Source: Sandaracinaceae bacterium (GTDB lineage Bacteria; Myxococcota_A; Polyangia; Polyangiales; Sandaracinaceae). From it: a stretch of DNA of 64,000 nt. Shown piece by piece: positions 9,458 to 16,973 of this stretch; the first letter of the stretch is position 1; each line of letters starts with the position of its first letter. A program made the translations under genes and the position numbers. The stretch covers positions 1-64,000 of the forward strand of contig JAVJQK010000011.1 in NCBI GenBank assembly GCA_040218145.1, given 5' to 3'. The notes under the pieces are model-generated. The model searched no databases and was not told where the DNA came from. It was given only the letters and a program-made list of their open reading frames with translations.

Positions 9458-9931
9458 TCAGGGCCCGAGCACGATGGCGCGCCGCATGAAGGTCAGCGGG
9501 GCCGGAGACGCGGGCTCGCGCGAGCCGATCCGGCGCACCGTCTCGGCGTAGTCCACCGGCGCGCGGCGCTGGGGCCGCGTCGTGGGGAAGGTGACGAGGC
9601 GCTCTCGCAGGACGCGCCGCGCGTCGGGGTCGAAGTGCTCGAAGGCGAGCGCCGCCGCGTAGCCCGGGTCGCCCTCGCGCCAGCCATGCACGACCCGGGT
9701 CACGCGGCCCGAGACGCTCACGAACGGGCCGAGCCAGGGCGCGCGGAAGTCGAGCAGGATCTCCTCCCCGACGTGGACCTCGTCGTCGAACGCGACGAGC
9801 GCGCCCTTGGGCGAGAGATCCAGGATCCGCTCACCCACGAGGCGGAAATCCTCGAGGCGCACGGCCTGACAACGACTGCGGTACGCGCGGCGGGCGCTGC
9901 GACGACGGTGGGGACGGACCAGCTCGAACAT
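9458..9931 (-). CDS. PilZ-domain protein
   Basis: 157 residues. The N-terminal half has the PilZ c-di-GMP-binding signature: RRSARRAYR (RxxxR type) at ~9-18 and DLSPKG (D/NxSxxG) near residue 38, with beta-barrel-like strands between and after. The C-terminal ~50 residues are basic and unassigned. It probably acts as a c-di-GMP-responsive adaptor in motility or exopolysaccharide control, as PilZ proteins do in other myxobacteria; the target is unknown. It converges on the gene ending at 9444, 13 nt away. Confidence 0.8.
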   Translation of the reverse strand: MFELVRPHRRRSARRAYRSRCQAVRLEDFRLVGERILDLSPKGALVAFDDEVHVGEEILLDFRAPWLGPFVSVSGRVTRVVHGWREGDPGYAAALAFEHFDPDARRVLRERLVTFPTTRPQRRAPVDYAETVRRIGSREPASPAPLTFMRRAIVLGP

Positions 9932-9986
9932 GGATCACATCTTCCGCGCTGCGCCACGCGCGGCCAAGAAAATGACAGCGCTGGTA

Positions 9987-10679
9987 CTACGGCTGGGTGT
10001 CGCGTGCCTCGAGCCCGCCCAGCTCGAAGAGCACCTCGGAGACCACCGCGGCGGGGACCTCTCGGAGCGGGAGGCGCGGGGCCTGGACGACGGTGAGCCC
10101 TCCCGGCGCGCGCGCCATGAAGAACGCCTCCACCGGCGTCTGCGGCGCCGCGCCGCTCGGGGAGAGGCCCGGCTCGATGCGGATCACCGCGACGAGGTCG
10201 GCCCGCGCGAAGCGCTTGAAGAAGTAGGCGACGCGGAGCCGCTCGTCCGGCTCGCCGGCCTCCCAGCCCGCGCCCGCCAGCACGCGCCGGACGCGGTCCG
10301 GGTGCACCTGCCGGCGCGGGAATTCCACGAGCGCGTCCCCCGCGCCATTTATCTCGGACAGCGCGTGAACGGGCCGCGCGAGCTGCGGGATGGGCTGCAG
10401 GATGGACAGCGCGGCCAGCGCATCACCCCAGGCCGCGCGCGCGATCGGGTCGAGCTCGCCCGGGTGCACGAGCCGGATGGGGCCCGCGTCGAGCGCGACC
10501 GGCTCCTCCGCGAGGCCGCGCGGCCCCTCCGCCTCGAGCCGGAAGACTCGCTCGACGCGCGCGCCGTCGTACTGCGCCCACAGGAGCCGCCGGGTCAGGT
10601 CGGCGCCCAGCGCGTCCAGCTCCTCGCGCGTCCAGACGCGGCCGGTGGAGAGGGCCCGCTCCAGCTCCGAGGGCAACAC
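9987..10679 (-). CDS. Short DUF4132-domain protein
   Basis: 230 residues. It resembles the C-terminal part of DUF4132 (WGR-associated) proteins: 'RRLLWAQYDG', 'IRLVHPGEL', 'WGDALAALSILQPIPQLARPVH', then 'FFKRFARADLVAVI' and a terminal beta-rich segment with VVSEVLFEL. Full-length DUF4132 proteins are usually far longer, so this is a stand-alone domain or a remnant. The GTG at 10679 was chosen because a TATGCT hexamer ends 6 nt upstream (10686-10691). The reading frame continues further upstream but only as low-complexity sequence antisense to the next gene. Biochemical function is unknown. Confidence 0.72.
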   Translation of the reverse strand: MLPSELERALSTGRVWTREELDALGADLTRRLLWAQYDGARVERVFRLEAEGPRGLAEEPVALDAGPIRLVHPGELDPIARAAWGDALAALSILQPIPQLARPVHALSEINGAGDALVEFPRRQVHPDRVRRVLAGAGWEAGEPDERLRVAYFFKRFARADLVAVIRIEPGLSPSGAAPQTPVEAFFMARAPGGLTVVQAPRLPLREVPAAVVSEVLFELGGLEARDTQP

Positions 10680-10685
10680 CCGGCC

Positions 10686-10691
10686 AGCATA
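10686..10691 (-). promoter_or_regulatory. Putative -10 (TATGCT) for the DUF4132 gene
   Basis: On the minus strand TATGCT is followed by GGCCGG and then GTG 10679: 6-nt spacing, no Shine-Dalgarno, the leaderless pattern. Confidence 0.45.
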
Positions 10692-10764
10692 CCAACTCCC
10701 CGCGATCGAAAAACTGGCCGAGCGCGGCGAATCCCGCGACGTTTGGGGCCGTCTCCCCCAACCC

Positions 10765-11544
10765 ATGCGCGCGCTCCTCCTCACCTCGTCCCTCGTGACG
10801 TCGCTCCTCTTCGCCTCGACGCCGGCGCTCGCGCAGCACCCGTCGCGGTCCATCGGCACCGCGAACCGCGGTCGGCTGGAGGACGGAGTGCGCATCGCCG
10901 AGACCGAGCACCTGGTGCTCCAGCCCGCCAGCTCGGCGCACTTCTGGGGCACGGCCGAGCTGGTGGGCATGATCACCCGCGCCGCCGCCACGCTGCAGAC
11001 GCTGAGCGCGGGGCCGCGCGTGATGGTCGGCGCCCTCTCGCGGCGCCGCGGCGGGCGCCTGCCCCCGCACCGCTCCCACCAGAACGGCCGCGATCTCGAC
11101 GTCGGCTACGCGCTGACGGACGACGACGGCGCCCCGACCGAAGCGCGCCGCTTCGTGGAGCTGGGCGAGGGCGGCTGCGGCGCCGATCGCGGCGAGCCCT
11201 ACTGCCTCGACGCCGAGCGCACGTTCCTGCTCTTCGCCGCGCTCCTCGCCGACCCCGAAGCCCGCGTGCAGTGGATCCTGATCGCGGCCGATCTGCGCGA
11301 GCAGGTGCTCGCCGCGGGCCGCCGGCTCGACGTGACCGACGCGGTGCGCGAGCGGGTCGTCCTGGCCACCGAGCCGCGCGCCGCGAGCGAGTACCACCGC
11401 AGCCACTTCCACGTGCGCATCTACTGCGCGGTGGACGATCGGCCGCGCTGCGCGGACACCGCTCCCTTTCACGCCTGGTACGAAGGCGAGCCGCCGCGCC
11501 CCCCGAGCCGGAGAGCGCGGCGCCGTCGTCATCGTCGCAGGTAG
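10765..11544 (+). CDS. Penicillin-insensitive murein endopeptidase-like protein (M74)
   Basis: 259 residues with a signal peptide (MRALLLTSSLVTSL... cut after LAQ near residue 23). The core matches the MepA/M74 zinc peptidase family: 'RSHQNGRDLDVGY' supplies the HxxxxxxD zinc ligands, and 'YHRSHFHVRIYC' supplies the C-terminal HxH motif. MepA cuts the D-Ala-mDAP cross-link in the periplasm. The protein ends in a very basic Arg/His tail. The start ATG was chosen because it begins the signal peptide; the upstream frame is antisense to the DUF4132 gene. Confidence 0.82.
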   Translation: MRALLLTSSLVTSLLFASTPALAQHPSRSIGTANRGRLEDGVRIAETEHLVLQPASSAHFWGTAELVGMITRAAATLQTLSAGPRVMVGALSRRRGGRLPPHRSHQNGRDLDVGYALTDDDGAPTEARRFVELGEGGCGADRGEPYCLDAERTFLLFAALLADPEARVQWILIAADLREQVLAAGRRLDVTDAVRERVVLATEPRAASEYHRSHFHVRIYCAVDDRPRCADTAPFHAWYEGEPPRPPSRRARRRRHRRR

Positions 11545-11550
11545 GCGGCG

Positions 11551-12387
11551 CTACATCATCGCGGGCTGCGGCATGGGCACGTCGTTCAGCGCGTTGGCCA
11601 GCGGGCGCGGCGCGAAGCTCGGGTCCGCCACGCCGCGGCTCTCGCACTCGCGCGCCCACAGATAGAAACACGTGTAATAGACAGACTTGATGAAGCCCGA
11701 GAGCGTCCAGTAGAGGTTCACCATCATCAGGAAGATCAGCGAGCTGACGATCGGGATGGGGATGAGCTCGAGGGCCTGGTAGCCGATGCCGAAGATCACG
11801 GCGCCGAGGACGTAGGTGATCATGCCGATGCCGACCACGCCGACGCCGACCTGGGTCGGGTCGTGTTTCATCAGCTCCTTGCTGCGCTTGAAGGCGGCGA
11901 AGAAGCCGACGCCCTCGATGACCATCGCGGGCATGACCACGTAGACCGCGGTGGTCCAGACGGCGCGGACGATCAGCATCAGGACGCCGCTCAGCACGTC
12001 GCGCCGCTCGCGGGCGTAGCTGGCCAGCAGGTCGAGCGCGCCGCTGATGGCGGCGAAGATGAGGATGCCGAAGCTCGCCCGAAACGTCCGCCCGGCCGCC
12101 TGGCCGAGCTCGGCCCGCCCCGTCGTGACCTGGTCGTGCACGAGCGAGACGGTCATCGCGTTCATGAAGTAGTCGATGAAGTAGAGCGTGGTGACGCCGA
12201 CCGCGAGCACGAGGAAGGCGAGCGCCCGGTACTCGGCGACGAGCGCATAGGCGATGGCGAGGACGAGGCTGACCACGGTGGCGACGAGCAGGTTGCCCGC
12301 GGCAGGGGCGACGAGTCGGGGGTTCTCCTTGACCATCCCGAGGACCTCGCCGGTGAACTTGAAGACGCGCAGATAGGGTGCGAACAC
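11551..12387 (-). CDS. DUF6159 family integral membrane protein
   Basis: 278 residues with about six predicted membrane segments, including ATVVSLVLAIAYALV, FLVLAVGVTTLYFIDYF, GILIFAAISGALDLL and VVGIGMITYVLGAVIFGIG. The pattern 'YFIDYFMNAMTVSLVHDQ' and 'PAMVIEGVGFFAAFKRSKELM' fits the DUF6159 family of uncharacterised membrane proteins. The GTG at 12387 is chosen because GGAGG stands 6 nt upstream; a TTG at 12405 lies on top of that Shine-Dalgarno. It is divergent from the COQ4-like gene. Confidence 0.82.
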   Translation of the reverse strand: MFAPYLRVFKFTGEVLGMVKENPRLVAPAAGNLLVATVVSLVLAIAYALVAEYRALAFLVLAVGVTTLYFIDYFMNAMTVSLVHDQVTTGRAELGQAAGRTFRASFGILIFAAISGALDLLASYARERRDVLSGVLMLIVRAVWTTAVYVVMPAMVIEGVGFFAAFKRSKELMKHDPTQVGVGVVGIGMITYVLGAVIFGIGYQALELIPIPIVSSLIFLMMVNLYWTLSGFIKSVYYTCFYLWARECESRGVADPSFAPRPLANALNDVPMPQPAMM

Positions 12388-12500
12388 GTTGGACCTCCGT
12401 TTCAAAGACGCGCCTCCATCGCCGCGACCCGCCGCCGGTTTCCTCTGCGCCCCACTTTTCTTCTGGGCGCCTCGCCCCCACGTCCCGCGCGGGAGGAACG

Positions 12501-13025
12501 ATGAACACAGGGACGCCCTACCCGGCCGACTGGACGGTGCGCCAGGCCCGCGACGCCTACCTCGAGGAGAACGGCTTCGATCTGGCTTCCTACGAGGATC
12601 CGTGGACCAAGGCGTCGGTGCTGGGGATCCCGTTCTGGGTTCCGAACACGGCGCGCCATCGCTGGGCCATTCGCCTGCACGACCTCCACCACTGCGTGAC
12701 CGGCTTCGGGACCGACCTGACGGGCGAGGGCGAGGTCTCGGCGTGGGAGGCCCGGCGCGGGCTGCGCAGCCTGGGACTCTACGTTGGCGCGATCGTCGCC
12801 TTCGGGACCCTGATGGGCTTCGCCCTGGCCCCGCGTCGCGCGCTCCGAGCGTGGCGCGCCGCGGGGACGGGCCGCTCGCTCTTCGACCCCGCTCGATACC
12901 CCTCGGACGCGGAGTACGAGGCGCTGCTCGACCGGCGCCTGGGAGACGTCCGCCGGGAGCTCGGCGTGCCGGAGCACGGATCGGCCACCGCGCCGCGCGG
13001 CTTCCACAGCCTCGCGGCGCGCTGA
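12501..13025 (+). CDS. COQ4-like protein with HDxxH-x11-E metal motif
   Basis: 174 residues. Residues ~59-75 read HDLHHCVTGFGTDLTGE, an exact HDxxH-x11-E zinc motif as in the ubiquinone-biosynthesis protein COQ4. A hydrophobic segment (LGLYVGAIVAFGTLMGFAL) follows. COQ4 binds Zn and takes part in benzoquinone-ring C1 decarboxylation/hydroxylation. No other ubiquinone gene is nearby and overall similarity is modest, so 'COQ4-like' is based on the motif. GGAGG lies 5 nt before the ATG. Confidence 0.7.
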   Translation: MNTGTPYPADWTVRQARDAYLEENGFDLASYEDPWTKASVLGIPFWVPNTARHRWAIRLHDLHHCVTGFGTDLTGEGEVSAWEARRGLRSLGLYVGAIVAFGTLMGFALAPRRALRAWRAAGTGRSLFDPARYPSDAEYEALLDRRLGDVRRELGVPEHGSATAPRGFHSLAAR

Positions 13026-13036
13026 CGCTCGGTCTC

Positions 13037-14194
13037 TCAGCCGAAGACGTCGTCGAACGCGCCGATGGCCGCGTCGGCGTCTGCCGCGTGGCCCTTCTCG
13101 GTGAGCGCCTCCGCGACCGCGCGCACCGTCTGATGCAGGGCGTCGCGCTGCCCGAGCACCGCGCCCATGTGGCCGACGCGGAAGTACTTCGCCTTGATCG
13201 CCGGGTGCAGCCCGCCCGCGACGACGACGCCGCGCGCCTTGATCGCGCCCACCAGCGACGCGTCGACGCCGTCCGGGTACCACAGCGCGCTCAGCGTGTT
13301 GGCGGTGACGTCCTCCGACGCCGGCACGAGCGTGAGGCCCATCGCCGACCACGCGGCGCGGAAGGCGCGACCGGCGCGCGCGTGCAGCGCGAAGCGCGCC
13401 TCCATGCCCTCGACCAGGATCTCGTCGAGCCCCACGGGCAGGGCACGGACCAGGGTGGTCGCCGGGGTCGAGAAGTACGACGGCCGCCGCGCCTCGTAGG
13501 CGCGCATGATCGGGATCCACTCGGCGAAGTCCATCGACATCGGGGGCGCGATCTCGAGCGCCTCACGCGCCGCGAGCGCGCGGGGGCTGGCCACCATCAG
13601 CGCGAGGCCCGCGGGCAGGCCGATCGCCTTCTGGGACGCGGTCAGGTAGACGTCCGCGCCCCAGCGCTCCATCTCGAAGCGCTCGGCCGCCGTCGCGCAG
13701 ACGCCGTCGAAGACGCTCAGCGCGCCGTGGGCCTGGGCCAGCCGGGCGAGCGACTCCGCGTCCACGCGCACCCCGGTGGAGGTGTCGACGTGGGTCGCGA
13801 AGAGCGCCTTGGGCGAGACCTCGGCGAGGGCCCGCTCGACCGCCTCGAGATCCGGCGCCGCGCCCGGCTCGCTGTCGACGATCGTCACGTCGACCCCGCG
13901 GCGGCGGATCATCTCGGCCACCCGGTGCGAGAAGTACCCGCTGGCGGCGACGAGCGCCTTCTCCCCGGGCTGGAGCAGGTTGGCGACCGCCATGTCCATC
14001 GCCATCGTGCCGCTGCCCGCGACGATGAACGGCTGGCTGTCCGCGGACGCGCACCAGACGGCGCGCATCTTCTCGAGGGAGGCGCCGAAGGCCTCCATGA
14101 AGTCGGCCGCGAGGTGGCCGGGGGGCGGGCCGGCGGCGGCTTCGCGCACCGCGTCGGAGATCTCGATCGGCCCGGGGATCATCAAGAGCGCCAT
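13037..14194 (-). CDS. Class V aminotransferase (alanine-glyoxylate aminotransferase-like)
   Basis: 385 residues, the usual size for fold-type I class V aminotransferases. The N-terminus MIPGPIEIS is the typical 'xPGP' opening. VFDGV gives the PLP-pyridine Asp (D163). TASQKAIGLPAG gives the Schiff-base Lys (K189). SGTMAMD near 61-67 is the PLP-phosphate region. The C-terminus has FRVGHMG, as in the AGXT/serine-pyruvate transaminase family. Likely reaction: PLP-dependent amino transfer between a small amino acid and glyoxylate or pyruvate. It is monocistronic, with a weak TAAAGA 6 nt before the ATG. Confidence 0.85.
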   Translation of the reverse strand: MALLMIPGPIEISDAVREAAAGPPPGHLAADFMEAFGASLEKMRAVWCASADSQPFIVAGSGTMAMDMAVANLLQPGEKALVAASGYFSHRVAEMIRRRGVDVTIVDSEPGAAPDLEAVERALAEVSPKALFATHVDTSTGVRVDAESLARLAQAHGALSVFDGVCATAAERFEMERWGADVYLTASQKAIGLPAGLALMVASPRALAAREALEIAPPMSMDFAEWIPIMRAYEARRPSYFSTPATTLVRALPVGLDEILVEGMEARFALHARAGRAFRAAWSAMGLTLVPASEDVTANTLSALWYPDGVDASLVGAIKARGVVVAGGLHPAIKAKYFRVGHMGAVLGQRDALHQTVRAVAEALTEKGHAADADAAIGAFDDVFG

Positions 14195-14281
14195 GGCGGC
14201 TCTTTAGCAGCCCTCCCCTCCAGACGAAACGCGCCCGCGGTTTTCCCCGACGGAACCCCGCCCGACCGGCCACCCAACGCC

Positions 14282-15022
14282 GTGCACTGCCTCCACGGGA
14301 CCGCCTTCTTCTCCACGCTCGCGCTCCTCGGCTGCGGCGGCCCTGCTCCCCACGAGGAGCCGCCCCCCGCGGACGCGGGGATGGACGACGCCCACGTCGG
14401 GACCGACTCGGGTGTGATCCCGCGCGACGGCGGGCCGCGCGACGCAGGGGCCAACGACGCCGGCCGCGACGCGGGCCCCGCCCTGCCCCTCTCCGACTAC
14501 TGCGCCACGATGCCGTTCGAGGATGGGCTGGGGGAGCTCGACCGCGACGCGGACGGAGTCCTGACGGCCGCGGACGTCGACCCGGGTGAGGCCATCATCC
14601 AGATCGCGTGGACGGCGGCCGATGGGACCCGCTGGCTGAGTCGACATCGCTCCGACGCGGCGCGGGCCGCGCACGATGACAACCCCGGAGGGGACAGCCG
14701 CTGGGCGATCTGGTTCCGGGTGGACTGTCCGCTCGCCGCCTCGGCCTTCGTCTGGTTCGCCGGGCCCCCCGAGGCGCTGCGCCCGGGCGACCACGCGACG
14801 CTGGCGCACGCCTACGATGTCCCGGATCGCGAGCAGCTCGGCGACACCTACGACGTGGGCGGCGTGATCGTCATCGACGCGGCCGAGCCCGGCGTCGCCA
14901 CCGGCCACCTCCGCGACCCGTCCGGGGAGCTGGAGCTGCTCGACCTCCTCGACGAGCGCGCGGTCGTGGCCCGCCTCTCCATCCAGGCCCTCGCGTTCCG
15001 CGCCATCCCGGCCGACCACTGA
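14282..15022 (+). CDS. Asp-rich lipoprotein of unknown function
   Basis: 246 residues from GTG 14282. The signal is short (VHCLHGTAFFSTLALLGCGG) with lipobox LLGC, but the n-region has no Lys or Arg, which is unusual. A 'DAGxxDAGxDAG' linker follows. The mature domain begins near DYCATMPFEDG and includes DRDADGVLTAADVDPGE, an EF-hand/dockerin-like Ca-binding segment, then a beta-rich C-terminus. No enzyme motif was recognised. The start is chosen for the lipobox; no promoter or Shine-Dalgarno is obvious. Confidence 0.68.
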   Translation: MHCLHGTAFFSTLALLGCGGPAPHEEPPPADAGMDDAHVGTDSGVIPRDGGPRDAGANDAGRDAGPALPLSDYCATMPFEDGLGELDRDADGVLTAADVDPGEAIIQIAWTAADGTRWLSRHRSDAARAAHDDNPGGDSRWAIWFRVDCPLAASAFVWFAGPPEALRPGDHATLAHAYDVPDREQLGDTYDVGGVIVIDAAEPGVATGHLRDPSGELELLDLLDERAVVARLSIQALAFRAIPADH

Positions 15023-15062
15023 GAGACCGTCGCCAGGACCCCGCCGGCGAGCGCGAGCGGGC

Positions 15063-15263
15063 TCAGAGCAGCCCCACCTTGACGCGCGCCTCCGCGACGA
15101 ACGCGGCGAGCTTGGCTTCCGCGACGTTCCAGCCCACCACGCCCGCCTTGTCGCCCAGCCGCTCGAGCAAGCGCCGGAGCAGCGGGTCGTCCTGCAAGAG
15201 CCACGCGGTGTACGCGCCGACGTTCACCGCGAGCAGCGCCCAGCCGTGCCCGTCGCGGTGCAT
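15063..15263 (-). CDS. Small hypothetical protein (66 aa)
   Basis: Mixed composition (WALLAVNVGAYTAWLLQ, then an amphipathic helix LLRRLLERLGDK and AEAKLAAFVAEARVK), which is less Arg/Pro-biased than the antisense frames around it. It has one possible membrane or hydrophobic helix. It lies upstream of nothing it clearly pairs with, just after the desaturase on the same strand. No family was recognised. Confidence 0.45.
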   Translation of the reverse strand: MHRDGHGWALLAVNVGAYTAWLLQDDPLLRRLLERLGDKAGVVGWNVAEAKLAAFVAEARVKVGLL

Positions 15264-15311
15264 GTGGTTGAGACCTCGCGCCGGATGGAACAGGGAAGCC
15301 GTATCGACGCG

Positions 15312-16397
15312 TCAGGCCTGCTTCATGCTCGCGTCGCCGACGAAGATGTCGGCCATCTTGCGGAAGCGCGTGAAGACCGACTCCTGCACGTAAGGCAAGC
15401 CGTGCTTCTCGCAGATCGCCCTCACCTGCGGGTGGTACTGCTGGTACTTCAGCATCGGCATGTCGGGGAACAGGTGGTGCTCGATCTGGTAGTTCAGCCA
15501 GAGGTGCGCGAAGTCGACCAGGTCGTTGCCGGTCGCGTAGTTGGTCGAGCCCCACACCTGGCGCGCGAGCCACTCGGCCTTCCCCTTCGGGCGGCTGTCG
15601 AAGCGCCAGAGATCGGCGCCCGCGTGGTTCGGGCCCACCACGAGGAAGGTGTGCGCGTTGGTGACCACATCGGCGAGGGCCGAGTTGATCATCGCGCTGC
15701 CGACGGCGAGCGGACCGAGCGGCGCGAAGAGCATCGGGAGCGCGCCGAGGTGATAGGCCGCGTAGGGGATCCAGCACTGCAGGACGACCTGCTTCCACAC
15801 CTCGCGCTCGGTCGGGGTCTTGCCGCCCTTGCGCAGGTGCTCGCGCATCGTGCCGCGCGCGTAGTAGCTCTGGCGCCAGGTCGCGGTCAGGGCGGCCAGG
15901 AGCGCGTAGCGCGCGGGCTTCGGGAGCCGCCGCACCCACGCGACGTTCCGCTCGAACTGATCGGGGTCGTCGTCCTCGCCGGTGAAGGAGTGGTGCAACA
16001 CATTGTGCTCATGGCACCACGCGTCGGGCTGGATCCAGTCGGGCCAGTCCAGCCAGCGGCGCCACCCGTTCGCGAAGACGCGGCTGGTGTGGCGGGGCTT
16101 CACGCCGGGCACGCGGTCGTAGCCGCGGTGGCCGATGTGGTGCATCAGCATCCAGCGCACGCCGCGCCCGAGCGCGAGGCCGCCGACGCTGACCGGGTTG
16201 GGTCCCATCCACGCCGTGAGCAGGCCCACCGCGGTGGCGGTCCGACCCCAGCGCTCCATGCGCTCGAGGTGGTCGAGGTCCTCCTGGCCGAGGCCGGCGC
16301 GGATCTCCTTCTTCAGGGCGCGGACGTCTCGGAGGAAGGCCTCGAGCGCGTCTTCTTCGCGGGAAGTGCGTATCCCAGACAGCGGGTCACTGAGCAT
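15312..16397 (-). CDS. Membrane fatty acid desaturase
   Basis: 361 residues. Three histidine boxes are visible: HHIGHRGYD, HEHNVLHH and QIEHHLFP; NAHTFLVVGPNHAG adds further candidate iron ligands. QxxHH in the last box is typical of acyl-lipid or front-end desaturases. The di-iron enzyme would introduce a cis double bond into membrane acyl chains, using O2 and an electron donor. No cytochrome b5 domain is present. ATG 16397 was chosen because TACCTT (16407-16412) ends 9 nt upstream; the frame extends 14 codons further. Confidence 0.87.
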   Translation of the reverse strand: MLSDPLSGIRTSREEDALEAFLRDVRALKKEIRAGLGQEDLDHLERMERWGRTATAVGLLTAWMGPNPVSVGGLALGRGVRWMLMHHIGHRGYDRVPGVKPRHTSRVFANGWRRWLDWPDWIQPDAWCHEHNVLHHSFTGEDDDPDQFERNVAWVRRLPKPARYALLAALTATWRQSYYARGTMREHLRKGGKTPTEREVWKQVVLQCWIPYAAYHLGALPMLFAPLGPLAVGSAMINSALADVVTNAHTFLVVGPNHAGADLWRFDSRPKGKAEWLARQVWGSTNYATGNDLVDFAHLWLNYQIEHHLFPDMPMLKYQQYHPQVRAICEKHGLPYVQESVFTRFRKMADIFVGDASMKQA

Positions 16398-16406
16398 GGA
16401 GCGCGG

Positions 16407-16412
16407 AAGGTA
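16407..16412 (-). promoter_or_regulatory. Putative -10 (TACCTT) for the desaturase gene
   Basis: TACCTT on the minus strand ends 9 nt before ATG 16397, with no Shine-Dalgarno in between. Confidence 0.4.
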
Positions 16413-16489
16413 GGGGACGATCGCCGGTCGGGCGAGCAAAAGATGCCGTCGCGCCTGGTCGGGGGCCGGCCCGGTGCTACGTCGGCCGC

Positions 16490-16819
16490 ATGCGTCACCT
16501 TTTCATCGCACTGGCTCTGATGCTGACCGCGTGTGGGGGCTCCGACTCCGAGGAGGAGACGGCGCCCACGGCCGCGCCCGCCGGCGGCGAAGACACGGGC
16601 AGCGAGGACACGGGCGAGCCGCCCATCGAAGATCCGCCGCTGCCCATGGCGCCCCAGCGACCCGAGATGACGGTCGAGGAGTGCGAGGGGCAGGGCGCCA
16701 CGGTGGTCGGTGACATCGGCGACGGCGCCATCCACCGCGAGGACTACGTCTGCCCGAGCGGCGCGGCGCCGATCGGCTCCGTCGCGCTCGGCGTCGAGGG
16801 CAGCGTCTGCTGCCCCTGA
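16490..16819 (+). CDS. Small lipoprotein with C-terminal Cys pair
   Basis: 109 residues. Signal peptide MRHLFIALALMLTAC ends in lipobox LTAC. An acidic, Thr/Pro-rich linker is followed by a small domain with CEGQG, YVCPSG and a terminal SVCCP. The four mature cysteines could form two disulfides. Similar tiny Cys-ending lipoproteins are common in Polyangia; the role is unknown. A TACGTC ends 6 nt before the ATG, a weak match to the leaderless pattern. Confidence 0.75.
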   Translation: MRHLFIALALMLTACGGSDSEEETAPTAAPAGGEDTGSEDTGEPPIEDPPLPMAPQRPEMTVEECEGQGATVVGDIGDGAIHREDYVCPSGAAPIGSVALGVEGSVCCP

Positions 16820-16973
16820 CGCGGTGTCCCTCACGCGTCGTCCCTGACATTCGCGGCCAGGGCCCTACGTTTCGGGTAGTTCTGTGTGCGCAGGCGCACG
16901 GGCAGGCCCCGACGCGGACGGTAGAACGGACTCGGCCCAGACCGGCCTTCGGGGGAGGACACGAAAGAGACCC

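Noticed and set aside
16820-16973. Small RNA or riboswitch before the aconitase-family gene
   Set aside because: It has short inverted repeats (e.g. TGCGCAGGCGCA) but no recognisable riboswitch core or terminator.
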